Source: Azospirillum soli
GTDB lineage: Bacteria; Pseudomonadota; Alphaproteobacteria; Azospirillales; Azospirillaceae
Direction of reading: 5' to 3'
DNA length: 64,000 bases
NCBI RefSeq assembly: GCF_017876165.1
Contig: NZ_JAGINQ010000002.1
Location: 62,001-126,000 of the forward strand
The position numbers and the translations under genes were made by a program. This document shows positions 1 to 8,811 of this stretch, in pieces. The notes under the pieces were generated by a model. It searched no databases. It was not told the DNA's origin and worked only from the letters and a program-made list of their open reading frames with translations. How positions within the stretch are numbered: the first letter of the stretch is position 1; each line of letters begins with the position of its first letter.

Positions 1-1
1 C

Positions 2-610
2 ATCGCGGCGCTCCGCAACATGGTGCAGGAAGCCGCCGCCGAACCCGCCGGTGCGGAGGAGGATGCCGAGGACGACGAGCCGCCCGCGCGCCCGCGTTTC
101 GCCATCGTGGATTCCGCTTTCGAGGACGACGACACCAAAGACATCGGGGTCGAGAACATTGCCGTTGGGGACATTGCCGGCAGGGCCGACGATGCCCCCC
201 GCATGCGACCGCTGACGGACGAAGCCCCCGAACCCGAGCCGGACGAGGCGCCCAAGCCCCGGAAATCCGCCCAGGAACTGGAGATGGAAGAGGCGCTGAA
301 GGCCCTGCGCGCCCTCGTCGAGGCCGACGATCCTGAGGAGGAGGAGCACCGCCCCCTGTCGCTCGCCGAGATCGTCCGGCAGAAGGAAGACCCGTCGGAC
401 AGGGATTCGAAGGCGCTGTCGCCGACCGACATCTACGCCCCCGGCGAACGGGCGCCCTGGGACGACGATGCCACGACCGTTGATCTGGTGGACGAGGTCA
501 AGGACGAAGAGGACGACGAAAAGTCGGCCAAGTCAGCCCCCAGCCCGCTCGACAAGACCATCGCCGCCCTGCGCGGCATGCTGGAACTGGACGGCAAGCG
601 CGGCCGGTAA
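2..610 (+). CDS. Acidic repeat protein, 5' end outside window
   Basis: I do not recognise this family. The reading frame is open to the left edge (codons begin at base 2), so the 202 residues seen are the C-terminal part of a larger protein; an ATG at 20 exists but nothing marks it as the start. The protein is very rich in Asp, Glu, Pro and Ala and looks largely disordered. A short amphipathic helix motif of the form xALRxMVE recurs three times: IAALRNMVQEAA at the left edge, ALKALRALVEADD near residue 98, and TIAALRGMLELDG near residue 186, close to the C-terminus. There is no membrane segment or catalytic motif. It converges on folC with a 12-bp gap. The repeated helix in an acidic linker suggests a multivalent binding or scaffold protein; that is inference only. 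Confidence 0.7.
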   Translation: MAALRNMVQEAAAEPAGAEEDAEDDEPPARPRFAIVDSAFEDDDTKDIGVENIAVGDIAGRADDAPRMRPLTDEAPEPEPDEAPKPRKSAQELEMEEALKALRALVEADDPEEEEHRPLSLAEIVRQKEDPSDRDSKALSPTDIYAPGERAPWDDDATTVDLVDEVKDEEDDEKSAKSAPSPLDKTIAALRGMLELDGKRGR

Positions 611-622
611 CCGGCCGCCGCC

Positions 623-1927
623 TTACCCGTTCTCCGCCAGCACCGTCCCGGCCAGATAGAGCGACCCGCAAATCAGCACGCGCGCCGGACCCGGCACGCG
701 GCCCTTCAGGTCGGCCAGAGCCTCCGCCACACCTTCCGCAGCGGCCGAGTCGGCGATGCCGCAGGCGCGCGTCGCGACAGCGGTGTCCTCGGCGGACAGC
801 GACGCCTCTTCGCCTGGAATGGAGACGGTGCGCGCGGCGGTGACGAAGGGCGCCAGCGGCCCCAGGAACTCCTGCGGCTCCTTGCTCGCCAGCATGCCGT
901 AGACCAGCAGCAGCGGGCGGACTGGTTCCTCCTTGGCCCAGGAGGCAGCCTGCACGGCCAGCACCTCGCCCGCCGAATCGTTGTGACCGCCGTCCAGCCA
1001 CAGTTCCCAGCCCTCGGACAGGCTGTCGGCCAGCGGACCACGGGTCAACCGTTGCAGGCGGGCCGGCCACTCCACGGCGGCGAGGCCCCGGCGCATCGCC
1101 TCGTCGTCCACGGTCAGCGGCAGATGGTCGAGGCAAGCCAGCGCCACCCCGGCGTTGACGATCTGGTGAGCCCCGGCCAGCCCCGGCGGCGGCAGGTCCA
1201 GCGCGCGCCGGGCGCTCTCGAACCGAAAGCCACCCTCGGTCGGCGTGACGCGCCAGTTGTAGACCGGCGCTCCGACCTCGGCGGCCCGCGCGGTCAGCGC
1301 CCGTTCCGCCTCTTCCTGCGGCTGCGGGGCCAGCACGGCGGGGACGCCCGGCTTGAAGATGCCAGCCTTCTCGCCCGCGATGGCTTCCAGCGTGTCGCCC
1401 AGGAACTGGCGGTGGTCGTAGGAGATGCGCGTGATCGCCGTCACCGCCGGCCGGTCCACCACGTTGGTGGCGTCCAGCCGCCCGCCGAGCCCAGTCTCCA
1501 GCAGCACCACGTCCGCCGGCTCCCGCGCGAAGGCTAGGAAGGCGGCGACGGTGGTCACCTCGAAGAAGGTGATCGGCTGTCCGGCGTTGGCGACTTCGCA
1601 GTCCTCCAGCAGGGCGGCCAGCCGGTTGTCGTCGATCAGCTTGCCGGCCAGCCGGATGCGCTCGTGAAAGCGCACTAGGTGCGGCGAGGTGTAGACGTGA
1701 ACGCGGTATCCCGCCGCCTCCAGCATGGCGCGCAGGAAGGCGACCGTGGAGCCCTTGCCGTTGGTCCCCGCCACATGGACGACCGGCGGCAATTGGCGTT
1801 CGGGATGGCCGAGCGCCGCCAGCAGCCGGTGCACGCGGTCCAGCGACAGGTCGATGACCTTGGGGTGCAGCCCCTTCAAGCGGTCGAGCACCGGGTCGGC
1901 GCGCGACCCCTCAGGCTTGGTCCCCAC
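623..1927 (-). CDS. folC: Bifunctional dihydrofolate synthase / folylpolyglutamate synthase
   Basis: FolC adds L-glutamate to dihydropteroate to form dihydrofolate and later extends the polyglutamate tail of folates, using ATP, in the cytosol. The 434-residue product has the Mur-ligase-type P-loop GTNGKGS at residues 54-60, the family signature ETGLGGRLDATNV and a conserved C-terminal ligase domain ending in ICGSLYLAG. Length is normal for the family. The start is GTG at 1927, preceded by an AGGAA Shine-Dalgarno at good spacing. It is the last gene of the leftward trpB-trpA-accD-folC operon, 30 bp after accD, an order shared by many alphaproteobacteria. Confidence in function is high. Confidence 0.95.
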   Translation of the reverse strand: MGTKPEGSRADPVLDRLKGLHPKVIDLSLDRVHRLLAALGHPERQLPPVVHVAGTNGKGSTVAFLRAMLEAAGYRVHVYTSPHLVRFHERIRLAGKLIDDNRLAALLEDCEVANAGQPITFFEVTTVAAFLAFAREPADVVLLETGLGGRLDATNVVDRPAVTAITRISYDHRQFLGDTLEAIAGEKAGIFKPGVPAVLAPQPQEEAERALTARAAEVGAPVYNWRVTPTEGGFRFESARRALDLPPPGLAGAHQIVNAGVALACLDHLPLTVDDEAMRRGLAAVEWPARLQRLTRGPLADSLSEGWELWLDGGHNDSAGEVLAVQAASWAKEEPVRPLLLVYGMLASKEPQEFLGPLAPFVTAARTVSIPGEEASLSAEDTAVATRACGIADSAAAEGVAEALADLKGRVPGPARVLICGSLYLAGTVLAENG

Positions 1928-1957
1928 GGATGCTTCCTAAGTTTGGGTGGACGGGCG

Positions 1958-2941
1958 TCAGGCCGGCTGCTCGGCGCCCGCCTTCACGGCTCCGGCCTGG
2001 GTCGGCGTCGCGTCGGCCGCTTCGGCCTGGGCCGCCGTCTTCTCCGCGTGGTCCGGGGGGATGATCTCCTCCCCGTCCGACGCGACGCCCAGCTTCGGCT
2101 GCATCAGCAGGCCCAGCGTGCGGATCAGCGTCGGACGCAGGTCGCGGCGATGGACGACCATGTCCACCATGCCGTGCTCCAGCAAATATTCGGAGCGCTG
2201 GAAGCCCTCCGGCAGGGTCTCGCGGATCGTGCTCTCGATCACGCGGGCGCCGGCGAAGCCGATCTGCGCGCCGCGCTCGGCGATGTGGATGTCGCCGATC
2301 ATGGCGAAGGAGGCCGTGACGCCGCCGGTGGTCGGGTCGGTCAGGACCACGATGTAGGGCAGGCCCGCTTCCTTGACCATCTCCACCGCGATGGTGGAGC
2401 GCGGCATCTGCATCAGCGACAGGATGCCTTCCTGCATGCGCGCGCCGCCCGAGGCCGGAACGGCGATCAGCGGCGCATTCAGCGCGATGGCCGTGCGGGC
2501 GGCGGTCAGGATGCCCTCGCCCACGCCGATGCCCATGGAACCGCCCATGAAGCCGAAGTCGAAGGCCGCGACGACCGCCGGCTGCCCACCGATCAAGCCG
2601 GAGCCGACGACGATGGCGTCATGGCGCCCGGTCTTCGACTGGGCCTCCTTCAGGCGGTCGGTGTAGCGCTTCTGGTCGCGGAACTTCAGCGGATCGACCA
2701 CCGACTTCGGCAGTTCCACCGTCTCGTAGGCGCCGTCGTCGAACAGCGTGGTCAGGCGCTTGATCGGGTCCAGCCGCATGTGGAAGCCGCAGTGCTGGCA
2801 GACGTTCAGGTGCTCTTCCAGATCGCGGTGGAACAGCATCGCCTCGCAGTTCGGGCACTTGTGCCAGAGGTTGTCCGGAACCTCCTTGCGGGCGTAGAGG
2901 GCGCGGATCTTGGGGCGGACGTAGTTGGTCAGCCAGTTCAT
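1958..2941 (-). CDS. accD: Acetyl-CoA carboxylase carboxyltransferase subunit beta
   Basis: AccD is the beta half of the carboxyltransferase of acetyl-CoA carboxylase, which transfers CO2 from carboxybiotin to acetyl-CoA to give malonyl-CoA, the first committed step of fatty acid synthesis. The N-terminus carries the expected four-cysteine zinc ribbon (CPNC and CQHC, about residues 29-51), followed by the crotonase-like carboxyltransferase core with [10 protein letters not shown] and the SGGARMQEG oxyanion region. I chose ATG at 2941 ([11 protein letters not shown]) because a GAGGAAAG Shine-Dalgarno lies just upstream and the protein then aligns with family N-termini; the open frame continues upstream to 3022 without support. 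The last 35 residues are an Ala/Glu-rich tail. It is cotranscribed with trpA upstream (25-bp gap) and folC downstream. Confidence 0.95.
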   Translation of the reverse strand: MNWLTNYVRPKIRALYARKEVPDNLWHKCPNCEAMLFHRDLEEHLNVCQHCGFHMRLDPIKRLTTLFDDGAYETVELPKSVVDPLKFRDQKRYTDRLKEAQSKTGRHDAIVVGSGLIGGQPAVVAAFDFGFMGGSMGIGVGEGILTAARTAIALNAPLIAVPASGGARMQEGILSLMQMPRSTIAVEMVKEAGLPYIVVLTDPTTGGVTASFAMIGDIHIAERGAQIGFAGARVIESTIRETLPEGFQRSEYLLEHGMVDMVVHRRDLRPTLIRTLGLLMQPKLGVASDGEEIIPPDHAEKTAAQAEAADATPTQAGAVKAGAEQPA

Positions 2942-2966
2942 CGAAGTCTTTCCTCTTTTCCCGCTC

Positions 2967-3799
2967 TCAGATGCGCGCCTTGCGCACGCCGGCCGACAAT
3001 TCGCGCACGAAGCCCAGCACATCCTCGGCCAGACCCGGACGAGCCTTGCCTTCGGCGTCGATTCCGTCCGCGATGCGGGTGACGATGGCGGAGCCCACCA
3101 CCGCCGCGTCGGCGATGCGGGCGATGTTGGCGGCCTGATCCGGCGTCTTGATGCCGAAACCGACGGCGACTGGCAGGTCGGTGTGGCGCTTCAGCCGCCC
3201 CACCGCCGCGCCGACGGCCGTGTTGTCGGCGCTGGCCGTGCCGGTGATGCCGGCGATCGACACGTAATAAACGAAGCCCGACGTGTTCTGCAGCACCACC
3301 GGCAGGCGCTGGTCATCGGTGGTCGGCGTCGCCAGACGGATGAAGTTCACCCCGGCCTTCAGCGCCGGGATGCACAGCTCCTCGTCCTCTTCCGGCGGCA
3401 GATCGACGATGATCAGGCCGTCGACCCCCGCTTCCACCGCGTCGGCCAGGAAGTGGTTCACGCCGTAGGCGTGGATGGGGTTGTAATAGCCCATCAGGAT
3501 GATCGGCGTCGCGCCGTCCTTGGCGCGGAAGCCGCGCACGAGGTCGAGGACCTTGCGCGTGGTCATGCCGCCGTTCAGCGCGCGCAGGCTGGCGGCCTGG
3601 ATCGCCGGGCCGTCGGCCATCGGGTCGGAGAAGGGCAGGCCCAGCTCGATCAGGTCGGCGCCGGCGTCGGGCAGGCCGTCCAGGATCGTCCGGCAGGTCT
3701 CCAGGTCCGGATCGCCCGCCGTGATGAAGGTGACGAGGCCCGCGCGCCCCTCCGCCCGCAGCTTGGCGAAGCGGTGGGCAATACGACCGGTGTCGTGGT

Positions 3800-3803
<4 letters not shown>
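2967..3803 (-). CDS. trpA: Tryptophan synthase alpha chain
   Basis: TrpA cleaves indole-3-glycerol phosphate to indole and glyceraldehyde 3-phosphate; indole is channelled to TrpB. The TIM-barrel signature [17 protein letters not shown] holds the catalytic Glu and Asp, and the phosphate-binding loop appears as [11 protein letters not shown] followed by [10 protein letters not shown]. The start is GTG at 3803, whose GTGA overlaps the TGA of trpB, typical of translational coupling in trpBA pairs. The product is then 278 aa, the usual length. The frame is open further upstream inside trpB, but that extension has no similarity to TrpA. It sits between trpB and accD in one leftward operon. Confidence 0.96.
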
Positions 3804-5017
<1,214 letters not shown>

Positions 5018-5160
5018 CGCCTGGGAAACTGCCTGAAGCGGGTCGCACGGCACCCGGAAGGCGCCACCATAGCGGCGGTCGCCACGGATTTGAAGCGTCC
5101 GCCCACCATGCCCCGCAACATGGGGACATGACGGGGCGGGACAAGGGGCCGGCGTCTCCC

Positions 5161-5214
5161 TTGACGTAAAAACTGAACGGGATTAAATTAATGTCGTTCA
5201 TTTTATCCAACGAC
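5161..5214 (+). promoter_or_regulatory. Promoter and candidate TetR operator
   Basis: TTGACG at 5161-5166 and TAAATT at 5184-5189 are separated by 17 bp and resemble a sigma70 promoter reading right. Just downstream, GTCGTT at 5193-5198 and AACGAC at 5209-5214 form a perfect 6-bp inverted repeat with a 10-bp spacer, and AATG/CATT half-sites overlap it (5190-5202). Placed around the predicted transcription start, this fits a self-repressing TetR regulator. If transcription starts near 5196, the ATG at 5191 would not be in the message, which favours the ATG at 5230. Confidence 0.5.
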
Positions 5215-5229
5215 GCTGAAAGCGCACGC

Positions 5230-5859
5230 ATGGCCCGGCCCCGCAAGGAAGAGGCGATCGACATTCCTGCCCGCGCTGTAACGGAAACCGTCCGCCTGCT
5301 CGCGCACCGGGACGTCGGGTCGATCACCATGGCGGACGTGGCCGCCGCGGTCGGCTGCCGGGCGCCCGCCCTCTACAACCACTTCCGCAACAAGGACGCG
5401 CTTCTGCGGGCGGTGCATGACGCGGGCTTCGAAAAGCTCTACGCGGAAAAACTCGCGGTCGCGGCGAACACCGGCAAGGACGCCATCGCCCGGCTGCGTG
5501 AGGGCGGCATGGCTTACCTGCGCTTCGCGCTCGAAAATCCAGCGCTTTATCAGCTGATGTTCAACGCCCCGCCCGTCGCCGGCCTGCCAGACAACCCGTT
5601 CGCAACCGACATCGGCCTGCGACTGCTGGGCTTTCTGCGGGCCAGCATCGCCGGGTGCCAAGCGCTGGGCTATCTGCCCGGCCGCGAACCGGATGTCGTC
5701 GCCTTCACCCTGTGGTCCACGGTTCACGGCGCCGCGTCGCTGATGATCGGCGACCGCGTTCCCGCCGGCATCGGCGACCGGACGGCACTGGCCACCGCCA
5801 CCGTCGATGCGGTCATGGACATGATCGGAGCGACGCGCCCCCCGGCACCGCCACCGTGA
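5230..5859 (+). CDS. TetR/AcrR-family transcriptional regulator
   Basis: The 209-residue product has an N-terminal TetR helix-turn-helix (about residues 10-55, with SITMADVAAAVGCRAPALYNHF) and a ligand-binding C-terminal domain of the WHG type (FALENPALYQLMF and WSTVHGAASLMI). Such proteins repress nearby genes until a small molecule binds. I start it at ATG 5230 (MARPRKEEA), as in most family members and because a promoter-like element lies over the alternative ATG at 5191. It is 36 bp upstream of an exported DUF6544-like protein, probably one operon. The ligand cannot be inferred. Confidence 0.88.
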   Translation: MARPRKEEAIDIPARAVTETVRLLAHRDVGSITMADVAAAVGCRAPALYNHFRNKDALLRAVHDAGFEKLYAEKLAVAANTGKDAIARLREGGMAYLRFALENPALYQLMFNAPPVAGLPDNPFATDIGLRLLGFLRASIAGCQALGYLPGREPDVVAFTLWSTVHGAASLMIGDRVPAGIGDRTALATATVDAVMDMIGATRPPAPPP

Positions 5860-5895
5860 GACGCCGCCCGCTCCCCGTACGGACAGGAGGTCCCT

Positions 5896-6741
5896 ATGCG
5901 CATGTCCCTGGCCGCCTTGCTGGTGGCCGCCCCCATCCTCGCCGCCGCCGGCACGGTCGGCTTATCGTCGGCCAGGACCGAAGCCGACATCGCCGCCCAC
6001 GCGGCCAAGGTCCAGGAAACCGCGCGGACGGCCCTGCCGCCAGCGCTCGACCCGGTGACGCTCGCCACGCTGCCGCCTCCCGTGCAGGCCTATTTCCGCT
6101 TTACCTTCCCGCAGCCGCCGCGTCCGTTTCGGACAGTCACCCTCGCCCAGGAAGGCGAGTTCCGCCGCCCGCGCAGCGAGGGCTTCGCGCCGACCACCGC
6201 CGAACAGACCATCGCGGTCGGCACCCCGGCCCTGCTGTTCGCCGCCACGACACCGATCCTGCCCGGCGTCTGGGCACGCGCCTACGACGCCTTCGCCGAT
6301 GGCAGGATGGAGATGAAGGCCCGAATCCTGTCGACCGTCACCGTGGTCGATGAACGCGAGAACGACGCGCTCAACCGCATGTCGCTGCGCCGCTGGCTGC
6401 TGGAAAGCCCACTTTATCCCATGGCGCTGCTGCCGGGCGGCCCGGTGCGGTGGGAGTCGGTGGACGCAACGCGCGCCCGCGCCGTCGTGTCCTCGGGCGG
6501 GCTGGAAGCTACCCTCGTCGCGACCTTCCGGCCGGACGGCAGCCTGGAGCGGTTCGACGCCGAGGCCGATGGCGATCTCGACACGCCCTATCACGGCTCC
6601 GGCGAGCACGTCACGCGCACGGACTACCGTCTGGTCGATGGCATGATGATCCCCATGGGATTCGAGATCGCGCGGGCCGCCAAGGGCGAGCGGCATCCCT
6701 TCTGGCGCGGGCGGGTGACCAGCATCGCCTTCGCGCCGTAA
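5896..6741 (+). CDS. Exported conserved protein, DUF6544/DUF6920-like
   Basis: This is an uncharacterised 281-residue protein. The first 25 residues (MRMSLAALLVAAPILAAAG) look like a signal peptide or N-terminal anchor. The body begins with LPPPVQAYFRF and contains LAQEGEFR, the arrangement I associate from memory with DUF6544/DUF6920 proteins, and a later segment YRLVDGMMIPMGFE typical of beta-rich lipid-binding-like folds. A near-perfect AGGAGG Shine-Dalgarno precedes ATG 5896. It follows the TetR gene by 36 bp and probably forms its regulated target. No catalytic residues are evident and I assign no function. Confidence 0.75.
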   Translation: MRMSLAALLVAAPILAAAGTVGLSSARTEADIAAHAAKVQETARTALPPALDPVTLATLPPPVQAYFRFTFPQPPRPFRTVTLAQEGEFRRPRSEGFAPTTAEQTIAVGTPALLFAATTPILPGVWARAYDAFADGRMEMKARILSTVTVVDERENDALNRMSLRRWLLESPLYPMALLPGGPVRWESVDATRARAVVSSGGLEATLVATFRPDGSLERFDAEADGDLDTPYHGSGEHVTRTDYRLVDGMMIPMGFEIARAAKGERHPFWRGRVTSIAFAP

Positions 6742-6776
6742 GCCGCCCTCCCCCGAAAGGCACGCCGCGGATCCTG

Positions 6777-7820
6777 TTACCCCTCGGCCTTCGCGATGCC
6801 TTCCCACAGCCCGTTCAGGTACACGGCCCCGAGCGCCCGGTCATAGAGCCCATAGCCCGGCTTGCCGGTCTCGCCCCAGATCATGCGGCCGTGGTCCGGG
6901 CGGACGTAGCCGTCGAAGCCCGCCTCGTAATAGGCCTTCACGATCTCCGCCATGTCGAGCGAACCGTCCGCCGAGCGGTGGCTGGTCTCGTAGAAGTCGC
7001 CCGCCTCGGTGACCTTCACGTTGCGCAGGTGCGCGAAGTGGATGCGCTTGCGCCCGGCGAATTCCCGCACCAGCGCCGGAATGTCGTTCTTGCACGAGGC
7101 GCCCAGCGAGCCGGAGCACAGCGTCAGCCCGTTGGCCGGATCGTCCACGATGTCGAGCAGGCGCAGCAGGTCGGCGCGGTTCTTCACGATGCGCGGCAGA
7201 CCGAAGATCGGGCGCGGCGGATCGTCCGGGTGGATCGCCATGCGGATGCCGGCCTCGGCCGCGACCGGGATGACCTTCTTCAGGAAATACTCCAGGTTCC
7301 CCCAGAGCGCCTCCTCGTCGACCGCCTCATACTCGGCCAGCAGGGCGCGCAGTTCCTCGGGGCGGTAGCTGGCGTCCCAGCCCGGCAGGGAAATGCCCTG
7401 GCTGACGTCGATCCGGTCCACCGTCTCGACCTCGAAGGACAACGTCGTCGAACCGTCGGGAAGCCGCATCTCCAGCGAGGTGCGCGTCCAGTCGAACACC
7501 GGCATGAAGTTGTAGCAGACAACCTTGATGCCGCACCGGGCAAGGTTCTTCAGGGTCGTGCAGTAATTCTCGATCAGGCGGTCGCGGGTCGGCTTGCCCA
7601 GCTTGATGTCCTCGTGGACCGGGACGCTCTCGATCACTTCCAGCGTCAGGCCATGCGCTTCGATCTTGTCCTTCAGCGCCTGGATGTTCTCGACCGGCCA
7701 AGCCTCGCCGACCGGAACGTCGTACACGGCGGACACGATGCCCTGCACGCCGGGGATCTGGCGGATGTGGCTGAGCGGGATCGGATCGCTGTCGCCGTAC
7801 CACCGGAACGTCATCTTCAT
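6777..7820 (-). CDS. uxuA: Mannonate dehydratase
   Basis: UxuA dehydrates D-mannonate to 2-keto-3-deoxy-D-gluconate in glucuronate catabolism and needs Fe2+ or Mn2+. The sequence opens with [24 protein letters not shown], has the conserved [18 protein letters not shown] and the metal-binding segments [26 protein letters not shown] and HFAHLRNV, and ends with RPDHGRM and [15 protein letters not shown]. Length (347 aa) is slightly shorter than the E. coli enzyme, as in alphaproteobacteria. It is transcribed divergently from a GntR/FadR-family regulator, with a long inverted repeat between them. No other hexuronate gene is in the window, so the pathway partners lie elsewhere. Confidence 0.93.
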   Translation of the reverse strand: MKMTFRWYGDSDPIPLSHIRQIPGVQGIVSAVYDVPVGEAWPVENIQALKDKIEAHGLTLEVIESVPVHEDIKLGKPTRDRLIENYCTTLKNLARCGIKVVCYNFMPVFDWTRTSLEMRLPDGSTTLSFEVETVDRIDVSQGISLPGWDASYRPEELRALLAEYEAVDEEALWGNLEYFLKKVIPVAAEAGIRMAIHPDDPPRPIFGLPRIVKNRADLLRLLDIVDDPANGLTLCSGSLGASCKNDIPALVREFAGRKRIHFAHLRNVKVTEAGDFYETSHRSADGSLDMAEIVKAYYEAGFDGYVRPDHGRMIWGETGKPGYGLYDRALGAVYLNGLWEGIAKAEG

Positions 7821-7856
7821 GATGCACCATCTCGAATGAGCGATTGCCGGCCAACC

Positions 7857-7889
7857 GGTCCAGTGGTCTACTGGCCTGACCAGTGGACC
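7857..7889. promoter_or_regulatory. Long inverted-repeat operator between uxuA and gntR
   Basis: GGTCCAGTGGTC at 7857-7868 and GACCAGTGGACC at 7878-7889 form an inverted repeat with 11 of 12 positions paired and a 9-bp spacer. Inner half-sites TGGTC/GACCA and ACTGG/CCAGT overlap, so two or more dimers might bind. GntR/FadR-family regulators commonly bind TGGTC-type palindromes. The site is 37 bp upstream of uxuA and about 140 bp before the regulator, so it could control both. Confidence 0.65.
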
Positions 7890-8030
7890 ACAGCCTACGC
7901 CTCACGCACGGTTGCCGCAAGATGGAAGCGATGGCGCATTGGTGGCGCGATCGCCCTTGATGTTGCGCCGGTCCAGACGCATTGCTATCGCCGCTGGGCC
8001 TTGGAGCCCCATGTTCCGGAGTCGCCTGCC

Positions 8031-8726
8031 ATGGATCTGCCGACGGTCAAGGTCGAGCGTCTGTACCGCCAGATTTCCAACATCCTCATCCGGTACATCC
8101 GCGAGGGCCACTTCGCGCCCGGACAGCTGCTGCCGGGCGAGCGTGACTTGGCGAAGCAGCTGGGGGTCAGCCGCTCCTCGGTCCGCGAGGCGCTGATCGC
8201 GCTGGAGATCAACGGCTGGGTGGAGATCCGGACCGGGCACGGCGTCTTCGTGTCGCAACGGCTTCCCGACGCGTCGGAGGTCCCGTCCGACGAGAGCGTC
8301 GGAGTCGCCTGCCTGATGGAGGCCCGCGAGGTCGTCGAGGGCGAAATCGCCGCGCTGGCCGCCCGGAACGGCACCGACGAGCAACTGGCCGACATCGCCC
8401 GCCTCGTCGATGTCATGGAGAGCGAGGTGGCCGACCGCGCCGCCTTCCACGGCCACGACCGGCAGTTCCACCAGCTGATCGGCGCCATGACCGGCAACCC
8501 GGTGTTCGTGGAGATCACCGACCTGCTATGGAAGAAGCGGCAATCCCTCCACTACGCCGCCTTCGAGAAGCAGTTTTCGGGGGAAACGGTGGCCCGCAGC
8601 ATGTGCGCCGACCATCGCGCCATCCTCGGCGCGCTGCAAGGCCGCAACGCAGAAGCCGCCAAGTCGGCGATGCAGGCGCACATCCGGAACGCCTACGATC
8701 AACTCTTCGGGGTGCAGGGGCCGTAA
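8031..8726 (+). CDS. GntR/FadR-family regulator, likely of hexuronate genes
   Basis: A 231-residue regulator with a winged helix at about residues 8-75 (LPGERDLAKQLGVSRSSVREAL) and a C-terminal all-helical FCD domain with putative metal or ligand histidines in HDRQFHQL, CADHRAIL and MQAHIRNAY. I choose ATG 8031 (MDLPTVKVERLYRQI); the reading frame is open far upstream but there it is antisense to uxuA. It is divergent from uxuA and shares with it an intergenic region holding a 33-bp inverted repeat. By analogy with UxuR/ExuR it probably represses uxuA and itself until a hexuronate-derived ligand binds; that is inference. Confidence 0.88.
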   Translation: MDLPTVKVERLYRQISNILIRYIREGHFAPGQLLPGERDLAKQLGVSRSSVREALIALEINGWVEIRTGHGVFVSQRLPDASEVPSDESVGVACLMEAREVVEGEIAALAARNGTDEQLADIARLVDVMESEVADRAAFHGHDRQFHQLIGAMTGNPVFVEITDLLWKKRQSLHYAAFEKQFSGETVARSMCADHRAILGALQGRNAEAAKSAMQAHIRNAYDQLFGVQGP

Positions 8727-8811
8727 CGCGCCACCACCGCGCCCTACCTCGAACGGACGGTCGTGCCACCCCCGCTTGTCCCGACGAAAGGCCTGGACTA
8801 GTCTCTGCCTC

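Noticed and set aside
5018-5229. Possible trp leader/attenuator upstream of trpB
   Set aside because: No short peptide with tandem Trp codons and no terminator/antiterminator pair could be found.
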